This document shows, in pieces, positions 36,885-46,151 of a stretch of DNA of 64,000 nucleotides. The notes beneath the pieces are model-generated. The model ran no database searches and had not been told where the DNA came from. It saw only the letters and a program-made list of their open reading frames with translations. Origin of the DNA: Spongiihabitans sp963422685 (GTDB lineage: Bacteria; Pseudomonadota; Gammaproteobacteria; Arenicellales; Poriferihabitantaceae); the NCBI GenBank assembly GCA_963422685.1, contig OY730442.1, forward strand, positions 2,604,001 to 2,668,000, in the 5' to 3' direction. Made by a program: the position numbers and the translations under genes. Within the stretch, counting starts at the first letter, position 1, and each line of letters opens with the position of its first letter.

Positions 36885-39800
36885 ATGGATCAACAAACAA
36901 TAACTACTTCATCGCCCGCTAACAAAGCCTTGGAAAATCTCCGCATGCGGCTTTTGGATTTGACGGCTCGCAACCGACTGATCAACTTTTACCATACCAA
37001 ACGGGCAAGCCTTCGCATCATCGACGAGCAGCCGAATCAATTGGTTGAGACGTTGTTGTCGGATGTTGAAATGCGCTTTGTGGCCATTCCGGAGGCAACG
37101 GAAGACGAATTGATTGATGCTGGCTACCTGCGATTCGATGAAGAGGCTCAGGAGTTGGTAGAGCTGAAAAACACACCTTCTGCAGAAGAGTGGGCAAGGC
37201 ATCTGGAATTTGCGACGGGCCATGAGGTGCCGGAATGCTTGGTGGAGGGGGAGTCAGACAAGCACACCGATACCGCTATGCAGACTTTACTGTACCCCAA
37301 TGAAATGGAGGTTCGTCTGAAGGGGCTGTTGCAGGCTTCGGAATCTGCGGTCCAAGAGATGGGGGCAAATATCCTGTATATGGCCTTCGGGTTTCTGGAG
37401 TGGTACGACAGTGCAAATAGTGATAGTGCGCGTATTGCGCCGTTGTTCCTGGTGCCGGTGCGCTTGAATAAAGGTCGCCTCAATCCAGGGACGCCTACCT
37501 ATGAGTACACGCTGGGTTATTCCGGCGAGGACATCATCCCCAACCTCTCGCTGCGCGAAAAGCTCCGTGTGGACTTTGCTATGGCGTTACCGGATTTGGA
37601 TGAGAATACGGCGCCTGAGGATTACCTCAATCAAGTGCAGGCGCTGATTCAAAAAGCTCAACCGTGCTGGCGTGTTCGGCGTTATATTTCCCTGACGTTG
37701 TTGAACTTCAGCAAGCTGCTGATGTATCTGGACTTGGATCCTTCGCGCTGGCCGGAGAATGCCAACATTGTCGACCACCAGGTGGTATCACGTTTTTTAT
37801 CTGGTTATGACAGGGAACAGGATGAAAATACATCTTCTGGAGACTTGGGCTTTGGTGAAGAGTACCCCATTGATGAGATGGACGAAGTGCACGCCAGATA
37901 TCCGCTGGTTGATGATGCCGACAGTTCTCAGCACAGTGCGTTGATAGACGCAGTCGACGGTAAAAACCTGGTGATTGAGGGGCCGCCTGGAACCGGAAAA
38001 TCACAAACAATTACCAATTTGATTGCCGCAGCGATGGCACAGAGAAAAAAGGTATTGTTTGTGGCCGAAAAGCTCGCGGCGCTGGAGGTGGTTCGCAGCC
38101 GTCTCGACAATGCTGGGCTCGGCGAGTTTTGCCTAGAGTTGCACAGTCACAAATCACAAAAGCGCAAGGTTCTGGACGAGATTGAAGCGCGCCTGAAAAA
38201 GCACGGTCACTACCGACAGCCAAAAGACATTGAAGTTGATATTGCTCGGTATGAGGAACTGAAAACGGCGCTCAAGAAACATGCTGAGAAGATCAATCAG
38301 CCCTGGAAAAATACTGGGAAGACGCGGCATGAGATCTTTATGGCGGCAACTCGCTATCGCAATGCCATTGATATAAACCCTAACACGGTCCATCCGGAAG
38401 GGTGCGATGGTGAGAGTTATGATGCCGCTGCCCAGCGCCGTAACGAGGATATCGTTGAGGTCTATCGCAAGGTCTATCAAGCGGTAGCCAGACAGCTGGG
38501 TGAGAATGCCACTTTGCAGGGGCACCCCTGGTTTGGTGTGAGAAATAGCGAACTGCAGGGATTTGATCTGGATCGGGTCAAAGGTGCCCTGGGGGATTGG
38601 CAGGTATCGTTAGAGCGCTTGGTCACTACGAACGAGGATATCGCGAATACGCTTGGCTGTGATGGTTCAGTGGTAGCGGAGTCTGTGGCGCAGGCGCAGG
38701 GGTTTTATGATGAGTTGGTGTCCATTCCCGCATTGCACGGCGATGTGGCATTGGATCTATTGCCCAGGCTTCAAGGTGAGACTCTGGTGTTGGCTCAGCG
38801 TTATCTGGCGTTGTTTGAGCAAATTCAGGGGCAATATGAGATTTTGGCCAAGGTGGTTGAACCATCATTACTGCAAGACCTGGCGGTTGTGGATCAGTTG
38901 CTCGGCGGAAGCGAGCAGCTCAAACATCTGGTTGGCAGCGGCGTTGAGTTGGGCGGTTTGTCGGAAGCACTGAATCGCCTAGCTGCTATTGCGGATCAAC
39001 TGGAGCAGCTGGCTGAACCTCTGGAAGGGGTGGTGTCGGCATTGGGCCATCATGCCGATGAGCACATGACGATCAGTGAGTCAGGCTTAGCTGAGTTTAA
39101 GGTGGTCATTGAGTTGGTCGCCAGCCTTAAACCGGCGTATTGGAAGCACCGTGATGACTGTTTTGATGGTGAAGAATTGGACGATTTACTGCCTCAGTTA
39201 CGGAGTGATTTAGAGGAATTAGAAGCGCTGCATGATGGTGTACATAGTGCCTTTGCTCTGGAGCGTCTGCCCTCTGCGGAAGAGATCCGACAATTGGCGG
39301 CGACGTTGGACGAGGGTGGTTTGTTCCGCTGGCTGAAAGGGGATTGGCGTGCAGCGCGTAAGACGGTGATGAGCCTCTCCGTGGGTGGCCAGGTGAAGTT
39401 CTCGACTCTGGCTCCGATGCTGAATGACTTGGCTGCATTTGTTGAGAAGCGCCAGAAGTTTGAAAACAATGCGCAATATCAAGAGGCGGTTGGCGATCAT
39501 CTGCAAGGCCTGGATACCGATGTCACCATGCTGGAATCGTTGCGTGACTGGTATAAGCGTGTTCGCCAGCAGTACGGCGTTGGCTTTGGTCGGAAAGTGG
39601 CGTTGGGTGATGCGATTTTGGAGTTGTCTTCAAGTGCCGCCAGGGGCGTTCGTTCACTGGCTGATCGTGGTATTCAATATAAGATCGGCGATTTGATTGA
39701 TGACCTGGGCAGTCTGAAAAATGTGTTTGCGCCAGTCGCTGAGCTGCGCGATGACAATACGTTATTAGTTGGCGACGGTGGGATTGTTCCCTATTTGCGG

Positions 39801-42356
39801 AAGGCAGTTTATGAGGCAATCCAAGCATGCGGCCCGCTGGTCAATGACAATTCTCTGTCGATCACAGACTTGGTCGATCGCATTGAGCAGATTGGTTTGC
39901 TAAGGCAGCGTGTGGGTGAGTGGCAAGAGATCAATTTGGACCGCGCGTTGTTTCAGGGGCGGCTTGGTTTAACGACTGGCTTACAGGGCGACAATTCTGA
40001 CGGGTTGTCAATGTTGCGCAATACCCTGCGTGTCGCATCCAGTGTTGATGGGCAGATCAGCAATGCTGCGCTTTCGTATTATCTCTACGAAAATCCGACA
40101 ACTGCGACCTTTAGCGCTCTGGCATCGCATGCCGAGGTGTTAAGAGATGGGTTGGCTCAGCAGCAGGCTGAGTATGGTCGATTTGAGAGTATGGTGCAGC
40201 TGGACCTGGCTGGGTGGACTCGAGAGTCGGGTGAGCGAATCGGTGATCTGATCAGGCGCAATGTGCGGGCTCTGCGTAATGGAGAGATCCTGCAAAACTG
40301 GCTGGAATATATGCGCATGAGTGACCATTTGGCAGCGCAAGGGCTGGGCAAGCTGGTTGTTGATGTTGAGCTTGGCGACTTTGATATTGAAGAGATCGAA
40401 GATGTTTATCGAGCTGGTGTATTTGATCTTTTGGCGAGAGAGATCTTGAGCCAAGATCCTGAGCTGGACAGGTTCTCAGGGTGCTCTCAGAAAGCGTTGC
40501 AGGAGCAGTTCAAGGAATACGATATCAAACTTAAAAATCTGCAATGTGAACAGATCGCCTGGAAGATTGACCAAATCCGCGTGCCGGCAGGCGTCGCTTC
40601 TGCACGAGCCAGCGAACGTACTGAGCGGGTATTGCTGGAACATGAGTGTACAAAGCAACGCAGACACATTTCTATTCGGCAACTGTTGAAACGGGCGGGT
40701 GATGCGCTGGTGGCACTGAAGCCCTGTTTTATGATGGGGCCGATGTCGGTTGCCCAGTATTTAGCACCAGGGGAAAGGAACTTTGACTTGGTGGTTATGG
40801 ATGAGGCCTCCCAGATCAAGCCACAGGATGCCCTTGGTACAGTGGCTCGTGGTGATCAGTTGGTGGTGGTGGGGGATCCAAAACAGCTGCCGCCGACTAG
40901 TTTCTTTGATCGCATGGTTGAAGAGGAAGAGGAGGATCCGACGGGGATTGAAGAGTCGGAGAGCATTCTGGATGCCACGTTGCCGATGTTCCCGGCGCGG
41001 CGCTTGCGCTGGCACTACCGTTCACAGCATGAAAGCCTGATTGCCTTCTCAAATCATTCGTTCTATAAGAGTGACTTGGTTCTGTTCCCGTCGCCGCATA
41101 AGAAGACGGAGAATTACGGCGTTCAGTATTTTCCAGTGCAGCGTGGCTGCTTTGTGAATCGACGGAATATGGAGGAGGCGCGGGTTATCTCGGAAGCTGT
41201 TCGAGAGCACTTTAGGCACCGCCCAGATGAGACTCTCGGTGTGGTGGCAATGAGTGCGGAGCAGCGAACGCAGATTGAACAGGCCATTGAGACGTTGTCG
41301 AAAAAGGACCCGGCGTTTCAGGAATGGCTGGATAAGGATTCCGGCAAGCGCGAGTCACTATTCGTGAAGAACCTGGAGAATGTTCAGGGGGATGAGCGAG
41401 ATGTGATCTTTATCTCTATGACCTATGGGCCACAAGAGCCGGGCGGCAAAGTGTTCCAGCGATTTGGCCCGATTACTGGCAACGCGGGCTGGCGACGTCT
41501 GAATGTGTTGTTTACTCGCTCTAGGAAGCGGATGCATATCTTTAGCTCAATGGGTTCTGATGACATTGTCGCCGGTGCTTCGAGCAAACGTGGGGTCAAA
41601 GCTCTGCGTGATTTCTTGAGCTATTGCAAAACGGGCATTCCCCACAAAACGGAGCGCGAGACTGGGAGGGAGCCGGACAGTGATTTTGAAATTGCGGTGA
41701 TGAATGCTCTGCGCGATGAGGGCTTTGAGTGCATTCCTCAGGTTGGGGTGGCTGGTTACTTTATCGATGTTGCGGTCGTGGACCCCGGCACCCCTGGGCG
41801 CTACTTGATGGGGATCGAATGCGATGGGACCACCTACCACTCTGCCAAGTCAGCACGTGATAGGGACCGCTTGCGTCAGAGTATGCTGGAGCGCCTTGGC
41901 TGGGAGATTCGACGTATCTGGTCGACCGACTGGTTCCGGCGGAACCCCCGTGGGGAGCTGGCGCCGATCATTCGTGAGTTGCACAAGCTGAAAACTCCAG
42001 TGATCGTTGAGCGGCCTGAGGTTCAGTCTGAAGTTGATAAGATTGAGGCGATTATTCACAAGGCTGAGGCGGTAGAGGGTCAGACCGAATTGTTTACTGC
42101 TGATGAGGGGAGCCTCAAAGAGTCGCTGGTTCGGTTTGAGCGCGAAGTAATTCGGAAGAAGTTTCCCGACACTCCAGAAGGTAAGCGGCTGTTGCGTCCA
42201 TTGATGCTCAAGGCGCTGTTGGAATACGCGCCGACCAATAAAGTCGAGTTTCTTGAGGTGATCCCGTCTTACCTGCGGCAGGCGACTGATGGGGTAGAGG
42301 CGAAGTACCTAGATCAGGTCTTCGACATTATCAATGCCTCTCTGGAGGGGTTTTGA
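36885..42356 (+). CDS. DUF4011 / SF1 helicase / Vsr-like nuclease protein (Hhe-type defence candidate)
   Basis: An 1823-residue single-gene defence candidate. The N-terminal DUF4011-type segment has LLDLTARNRLINF (about 23-35). The helicase has Walker A GPPGTGK (366-372), a long helical insert of about 900 residues, Walker B DEAS (1306-1309), then GDPKQLPP, LRWHYRSQHESL, NVQGDERDVIFISM and LFTRSRKRM. A C-terminal Vsr/DUF559-like nuclease domain follows, with E1602, D1628 and E1645-C-D1647. Similar proteins are reported as the anti-phage Hhe system, as I recall. The start has an AAGGA site 8 bp upstream, and the gene begins only 15 bp after the ligase stop. It shows TTG/GTG-rich codon use unlike its neighbours and lies between 23-bp direct repeats, both supporting transfer. 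It appears intact. Confidence 0.9.
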   Translation: MDQQTITTSSPANKALENLRMRLLDLTARNRLINFYHTKRASLRIIDEQPNQLVETLLSDVEMRFVAIPEATEDELIDAGYLRFDEEAQELVELKNTPSAEEWARHLEFATGHEVPECLVEGESDKHTDTAMQTLLYPNEMEVRLKGLLQASESAVQEMGANILYMAFGFLEWYDSANSDSARIAPLFLVPVRLNKGRLNPGTPTYEYTLGYSGEDIIPNLSLREKLRVDFAMALPDLDENTAPEDYLNQVQALIQKAQPCWRVRRYISLTLLNFSKLLMYLDLDPSRWPENANIVDHQVVSRFLSGYDREQDENTSSGDLGFGEEYPIDEMDEVHARYPLVDDADSSQHSALIDAVDGKNLVIEGPPGTGKSQTITNLIAAAMAQRKKVLFVAEKLAALEVVRSRLDNAGLGEFCLELHSHKSQKRKVLDEIEARLKKHGHYRQPKDIEVDIARYEELKTALKKHAEKINQPWKNTGKTRHEIFMAATRYRNAIDINPNTVHPEGCDGESYDAAAQRRNEDIVEVYRKVYQAVARQLGENATLQGHPWFGVRNSELQGFDLDRVKGALGDWQVSLERLVTTNEDIANTLGCDGSVVAESVAQAQGFYDELVSIPALHGDVALDLLPRLQGETLVLAQRYLALFEQIQGQYEILAKVVEPSLLQDLAVVDQLLGGSEQLKHLVGSGVELGGLSEALNRLAAIADQLEQLAEPLEGVVSALGHHADEHMTISESGLAEFKVVIELVASLKPAYWKHRDDCFDGEELDDLLPQLRSDLEELEALHDGVHSAFALERLPSAEEIRQLAATLDEGGLFRWLKGDWRAARKTVMSLSVGGQVKFSTLAPMLNDLAAFVEKRQKFENNAQYQEAVGDHLQGLDTDVTMLESLRDWYKRVRQQYGVGFGRKVALGDAILELSSSAARGVRSLADRGIQYKIGDLIDDLGSLKNVFAPVAELRDDNTLLVGDGGIVPYLRKAVYEAIQACGPLVNDNSLSITDLVDRIEQIGLLRQRVGEWQEINLDRALFQGRLGLTTGLQGDNSDGLSMLRNTLRVASSVDGQISNAALSYYLYENPTTATFSALASHAEVLRDGLAQQQAEYGRFESMVQLDLAGWTRESGERIGDLIRRNVRALRNGEILQNWLEYMRMSDHLAAQGLGKLVVDVELGDFDIEEIEDVYRAGVFDLLAREILSQDPELDRFSGCSQKALQEQFKEYDIKLKNLQCEQIAWKIDQIRVPAGVASARASERTERVLLEHECTKQRRHISIRQLLKRAGDALVALKPCFMMGPMSVAQYLAPGERNFDLVVMDEASQIKPQDALGTVARGDQLVVVGDPKQLPPTSFFDRMVEEEEEDPTGIEESESILDATLPMFPARRLRWHYRSQHESLIAFSNHSFYKSDLVLFPSPHKKTENYGVQYFPVQRGCFVNRRNMEEARVISEAVREHFRHRPDETLGVVAMSAEQRTQIEQAIETLSKKDPAFQEWLDKDSGKRESLFVKNLENVQGDERDVIFISMTYGPQEPGGKVFQRFGPITGNAGWRRLNVLFTRSRKRMHIFSSMGSDDIVAGASSKRGVKALRDFLSYCKTGIPHKTERETGREPDSDFEIAVMNALRDEGFECIPQVGVAGYFIDVAVVDPGTPGRYLMGIECDGTTYHSAKSARDRDRLRQSMLERLGWEIRRIWSTDWFRRNPRGELAPIIRELHKLKTPVIVERPEVQSEVDKIEAIIHKAEAVEGQTELFTADEGSLKESLVRFEREVIRKKFPDTPEGKRLLRPLMLKALLEYAPTNKVEFLEVIPSYLRQATDGVEAKYLDQVFDIINASLEGF

Positions 42357-42406
42357 TCGCTCCCAGTGAGGGTAGGCCACTGGTGGAAGAGGGTGGTTTG
42401 CCGGAG

Positions 42407-43255
42407 TTAGTGTCTCGGGTGGATATAGTCATTATTCAGCACCTTGGCGGTCTGGTGCACACCACAACGCCGGGCTGATGTCGCTGGCCATTTCTTTGCT
42501 ACGGCTTGCCACAACCCTGGCGCCCCATCACCAACTATCCGCTCAGGAAGCACCGGCAGGCCTAGTGATTCCAGTTGCTCAATCGCCTCAAGCCAACTGG
42601 CCTCGGACTCTCGATAGCCATCAACAACGGCCAAAATCTCCGGCGGCCCGTGTCATCCGCGCCAATCAATCATCCTGACGGTGCAGTGAACGCCATCCCC
42701 CCGGATATACGCATAACGGCGCTTGCTCAAGTCGCGTTGTCGCCGCTGATCGCAATCTTGCTCCCAGCCCTGCTTGAGACGACTGACCGGGTTGGCGGAT
42801 AATCCGGCAGCCCCTTCGCCAAGCAATGCCTCCAGCGCAGGCTGCCGGTCGAGTCCGCGCCATCCAGATGTCGTGCAAGGCCTCTTTGATCTGCGGTTGA
42901 ACTGCTTTGGCACCTTACAAGCCAGGGGATAAACTCCTCCACGCTCTTGGCGCACTTTAAATACAGCGGCATCCGCTTGCGGTTGAACTTGATACCTTGG
43001 CCGCAGCGATCTCGTATCTTCGGCACTTTGACCGGGACATTGCCCAGTCCCGTTTACACGGTTCGCTCGGGTAAATAGCCATTTCGCACCACGGCTTGTT
43101 TGCCGTCCAACTTCAGGTCATGGTATGGGCTCAATAGCTCAGCCGCCTCCGCTGCAATCGCTTTGGCTAACCAATTGCTGCGCGCCTTGCTTTAAAATCT
43201 CACCCAAGCCATCAAGCGCTGATGAATGGAACTGAATAACATAACTATCGCGCAT
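42407..43255 (-). pseudogene. IS256 (mutator) family transposase remnant
   Basis: On the minus strand, pieces of an IS256-type transposase appear in the right order across different frames: VIQFHSSALDGLGEIL near the start (from 43255), KFNRKRMPLYLKCAKSVEEF, then GAAGLSANPVSRLKQGW and YAYIRGDGVH, then VVDGYRESEASWLEAIEQL and GDGAPGLWQAV. The frame changes several times, stop codons occur early, and the C-terminal third after VLNN is missing. It cannot make a transposase. No terminal inverted repeats were found. It is older than the nearby IS5-type element, judging by its decay, and lies at the right end of the helicase island. Confidence 0.8.
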
Positions 43256-43328
43256 GCGGCGTTTCCCCTGTTGGTCGTTGGTCCGCCAGGATCAGCTAAC
43301 CGGGTACACCGCTTCTTCCTTCAACTCA

Positions 43329-43351
43329 TACACCAGAAATTATCATCGCTC
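43329..43351 (+). repeat. Right direct repeat (att-like) of the helicase island
   Basis: TACACCAGAAATTATCAT followed by CGCTC, in the same orientation as the copy at 36807-36829. Read in the ligase frame it encodes YTRNYHRSST and then a TAA stop at 43359-43361. This looks like the original end of the ligase gene, displaced by about 6.5 kb of inserted DNA. Confidence 0.75.
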
Positions 43352-43369
43352 AAGCACATAATGCACTAG

Positions 43370-43911
43370 GCCGTGTTGACGAATTATCAAATTATTGATA
43401 ATTGTATCCCGCAACCGTTTTGAGGAGGGTCGTCATGAGTATACGGGTCGCGGACTGAATCGATCTTGCAGGACATCAAGCACCCGGCGTCAGTAGGGAC
43501 AGGCCCCCGTGCCTGTCCGGATGAAGGACAACCACGGGGGGTTGTCCCTGCATTGTCGTTATCGGACATCGAAAGGTATGCCCGGAAAAATCTCAAATAC
43601 GGGAGCAGCATGACGCCAGGGGCTTCAAGCTGCTGTGGGCGCAGTTGAAAGACGGCCCCGAACCGACTGCGGTGGTCATGGACCAGGCCTGCGATACCGA
43701 CGCCACACAGCCGGCACACCGGGGCATTGAGGCCGTGATTCCCGCCAGGGCGAACCGCACCGAGCGGCTTCCCCATGACCGGGAGAAGTACCAGCTGGGT
43801 CAGAAGGTGGAGCGGTTCTTCAACCAACCCAAACATTTTCGCCGCATCGCCACGCGCGATGAGAAACTCTCTTGTTCCTGGCATTCGTTCGTATCGTGTC
43901 AAGCCGGATAC
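43370..43911 (+). mobile_element. IS5-family (IS427-like) deleted element, copy 1, right end lost
   Basis: This starts after CTAG (43366-43369) with GCCGTGTTGACGAATTATC, the same terminal sequence as copy 2. It encodes the first codons of a DDE transposase (MSIRV, 43436 on) and the last third (QLKDGPEPTAVVMDQACDTD to RRIATRDEKLS). The catalytic middle is missing and replaced by a REP-like double hairpin. Compared with copy 2 it has lost about 15 bp near the start codon region. Similarity ends after AAGCCGGAT (about 43911) without the right inverted repeat. It is not autonomous. Confidence 0.75.
43494..43550 (+). repeat. REP-like double hairpin inside IS5-type copy 1
   Basis: Two perfect 8-bp stems in tandem: GGACAGGC (43498-43505) with GCCTGTCC (43512-43519), and GGACAACC (43527-43534) with GGTTGTCC (43541-43548), each with a six-base loop. 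The same unit sits at the equivalent place in copy 2 (63647-63703). It resembles dispersed extragenic palindromes and replaces the middle of the transposase gene. Confidence 0.7.
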
Positions 43912-44204
43912 ACGGCCCAGGACAACCCGCACGCGGTAGATGATGAATAACGGGGCATGGTGGTTTTCCTTAAATCGTCACAGGGTGCCGCTGAATGGCC
44001 GCCCAATCCATTGATCTCTTTGGCCATTGGCCTCTTTGATCGGGGACGGTGGGCTGCCCCACCCCTGGGTTTATAACAAGTGTCTTTCGCTTTACCCGGG
44101 CCTGGCGGGGATCGCCGAAGCATAATCCGGCGTTATCACCAGAGCGGTTTAAAATAAAGTAGAATCCGCAGTTTTTATTCTGGCTGACGGCCGGTAAATA
44201 TTCC

Positions 44205-45614
44205 ATGCCCACCATTACCCGATTTGCCCCGAGTCCCACAGGTTCTCTTCACATTGGCGGGGTGCGCACCGCTTTGTTTAACTGGCTCTATGCCCGCAAA
44301 ACTGGCGGCGAGATGGTTCTGCGCATCGAAGATACCGACCGGCAGCGATCAACCCCGGAAGCCATGGAGGCCATCCTGCATTCCATGAAATGGCTCGGTC
44401 TGAGCTGGGATGCAGGCCCGTTTTTCCAGAGCCGGCGATTGCCTCGATATGGTGAAGTCATCCATCAATTGCTTGAGCAGGGCGACGCGTACCATTGCCT
44501 TTGCAGCAGGCAAAGGCTGGAGGAAGTTCGAAACGCCCAACGGAAAAATGCACAGAAGCCGCGCTACGATGGTCATTGTCGGGAATTAAACCGAACGCCA
44601 GGCAAAAATGAAAATACGGTGGTGCGTTTCAAGAACCCTTCCAGGGGTTCGGTGGTATTTGACGATGTTGTGCGGGGCCGGGTGGAAATTGCCAATTCGG
44701 AGATGGATGATTTGATCATTGCCAGAATGGATGGAACGCCAACTTACAATTTGTCTGTGGTTGTGGATGATATTGATATGGGAATTACCCACGTCGTGCG
44801 CGGCGATGACCATACCAATAATACGCCGAGGCAGATCAATATTTTTCACGCACTGCAAGCCGGATTGCCGGTGTTCGCCCATGTGCCGCTGATTCTGGGT
44901 GAAGACGGGCAGCGGTTGTCAAAGCGTCATGGCGCAGTTGGCGCTCTGGATTATCGTGATATGGGAATTCTGCCGGAAGCGTTATTGAATTATCTGGTGC
45001 GTTTGGGCTGGTCGCATGGCGATCAGGAAATTTTCGACCTGGATGAGATGATCGAATTGTTTGATGTTACTGCTATCAATAAATCTCCGGCTGCGTTCAA
45101 TATGGAAAAACTGCTGTGGATAAATCAACAGTATATGGTTCGCGCAAACCCGGTTCGCCTGACCAGGGAAATAGTGAGGCGACTGCATCAGCGGGGCATT
45201 GAGGTATGCGCTGGCGCGGAAATTTCCGAGGCAGTAGCAGTCATGCGGGAGAGAGCGCAGACGCTCGAACAAATGGCAGAAAAAACAGCCTGTCTTTATC
45301 AGGATATTCGGGAATACGACCCGCAAGCGGTGAAAAAATATATCAGACCGGATTCTGCCAAACTGCTCAGGCAAATACACCGTGAATTCGCCGCAATTGA
45401 TAATTGGAATGAAGAAAATATCAACCAGGCCATGCGCAGCGTATTGGTGCGGGCCGATATAAAGCTGGCCAGTCTGGCCCAGCCAATCAGAATTGCCCTG
45501 TCCGGCTCGGCGGCAACCCCGCCAATAGATGTGACGGTGAAGCTGGTCGGCCGGCAAAGAACCTTGGAACGGATTGAAAAAGCGGTGAAATTCATCGAAA
45601 AAACCGTCTGCTAG
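44205..45614 (+). CDS. gltX: Glutamyl-tRNA synthetase
   Basis: A 469-residue class I synthetase for tRNA-Glu. The HIGH motif is in RFAPSPTGSLHIGGVRTALF (split: APSPTGSLHIGG) near residues 6-20, and KLSKR appears as RLSKRHG near 243. A zinc-type CLCS...YDGHC cluster near 97-127 is present, as in the E. coli enzyme. Length is normal. It is followed directly by tRNA-Ala and tRNA-Glu genes, the arrangement seen in many gammaproteobacteria. Upstream lies IS-derived sequence, and a TAGAAT at 44160-44165 might serve as a -10 element, without a clear -35. Confidence 0.96.
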   Translation: MPTITRFAPSPTGSLHIGGVRTALFNWLYARKTGGEMVLRIEDTDRQRSTPEAMEAILHSMKWLGLSWDAGPFFQSRRLPRYGEVIHQLLEQGDAYHCLCSRQRLEEVRNAQRKNAQKPRYDGHCRELNRTPGKNENTVVRFKNPSRGSVVFDDVVRGRVEIANSEMDDLIIARMDGTPTYNLSVVVDDIDMGITHVVRGDDHTNNTPRQINIFHALQAGLPVFAHVPLILGEDGQRLSKRHGAVGALDYRDMGILPEALLNYLVRLGWSHGDQEIFDLDEMIELFDVTAINKSPAAFNMEKLLWINQQYMVRANPVRLTREIVRRLHQRGIEVCAGAEISEAVAVMRERAQTLEQMAEKTACLYQDIREYDPQAVKKYIRPDSAKLLRQIHREFAAIDNWNEENINQAMRSVLVRADIKLASLAQPIRIALSGSAATPPIDVTVKLVGRQRTLERIEKAVKFIEKTVC

Positions 45615-45672
45615 AATCGTCTGATAATCCTTGATTACACCCATCTCAGCCTTTAAAATACGCCACCTCTTC

Positions 45673-45748
45673 GGGGCCATAGCTCAGCTGGGAGAGCGCA
45701 ACACTGGCAGTGTTGAGGTCGGCGGTTCGATCCCGCCTGGCTCCACCA
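45673..45748 (+). tRNA. tRNA-Ala (GGC)
   Basis: A 76-base cloverleaf with the acceptor stem GGGGCCA/TGGCTCC (one G-T pair), anticodon stem CAACA/TGTTG, loop CTGGCAG with anticodon GGC, a TTCGATC T-loop and an encoded CCA end. It lies about 60 bp after gltX and 77 bp before tRNA-Glu, probably in one transcript with it. Confidence 0.97.
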
Positions 45749-45825
45749 GCTTGCCTTATCCGCAAGTCGTTTTCTGGAATAGACACGAAGTGGAAACAGG
45801 GCGCAAACCCTTCGACAATGTTATT

Positions 45826-45902
45826 GTCCCCATCGTCTAGTCGGCCTAGGACACTGCCCTTTCACGGCGGCAACAGGGGTTCGAATCCCCTTGGGGACGC
45901 CA
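45826..45902 (+). tRNA. tRNA-Glu (TTC)
   Basis: A 77-base cloverleaf opening GTCCCCATCGTCTAG, with anticodon loop CTTTCAC (anticodon TTC), T-arm GGGGTTCGAATCCCC and a 3' end GGGGACGCCA with encoded CCA. It is the substrate of the synthetase encoded just upstream, a common pairing of gltX with tRNA-Glu. Confidence 0.97.
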
Positions 45903-46151
45903 ATTTAAACCCGCTTTCGACAGGGAGTTGAAAGTGAATGCTGGAGTTTTATGCGCGATCATTGCATAGAATAATGGCACATTGTCCAGTAAATTCGCAC
46001 CTCGTCATATACACCGGCATTTCCGGGTATTGCGATGACAGGCCCACGCAACGCACGAAACGCCTGGCCTCTGAAGCAACGGGGTCTATTTGCCGCTCGT
46101 TACGTCACATTATTCTACAGTCATTTATAATCAGTTGAAAAACTGGGCGAC

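Noticed and set aside
43494..43550. Double hairpins considered as CRISPR repeats or terminators
   Set aside because: Only two stems, no spacers and no T-run; the same unit is embedded in both IS5-type copies, which fits a REP-like palindrome.
45673..45902. The tRNA genes after gltX as integration sites for the helicase island
   Set aside because: The direct repeats map to the ligase gene and not to either tRNA; no tRNA fragment was seen near 43.3 kb.
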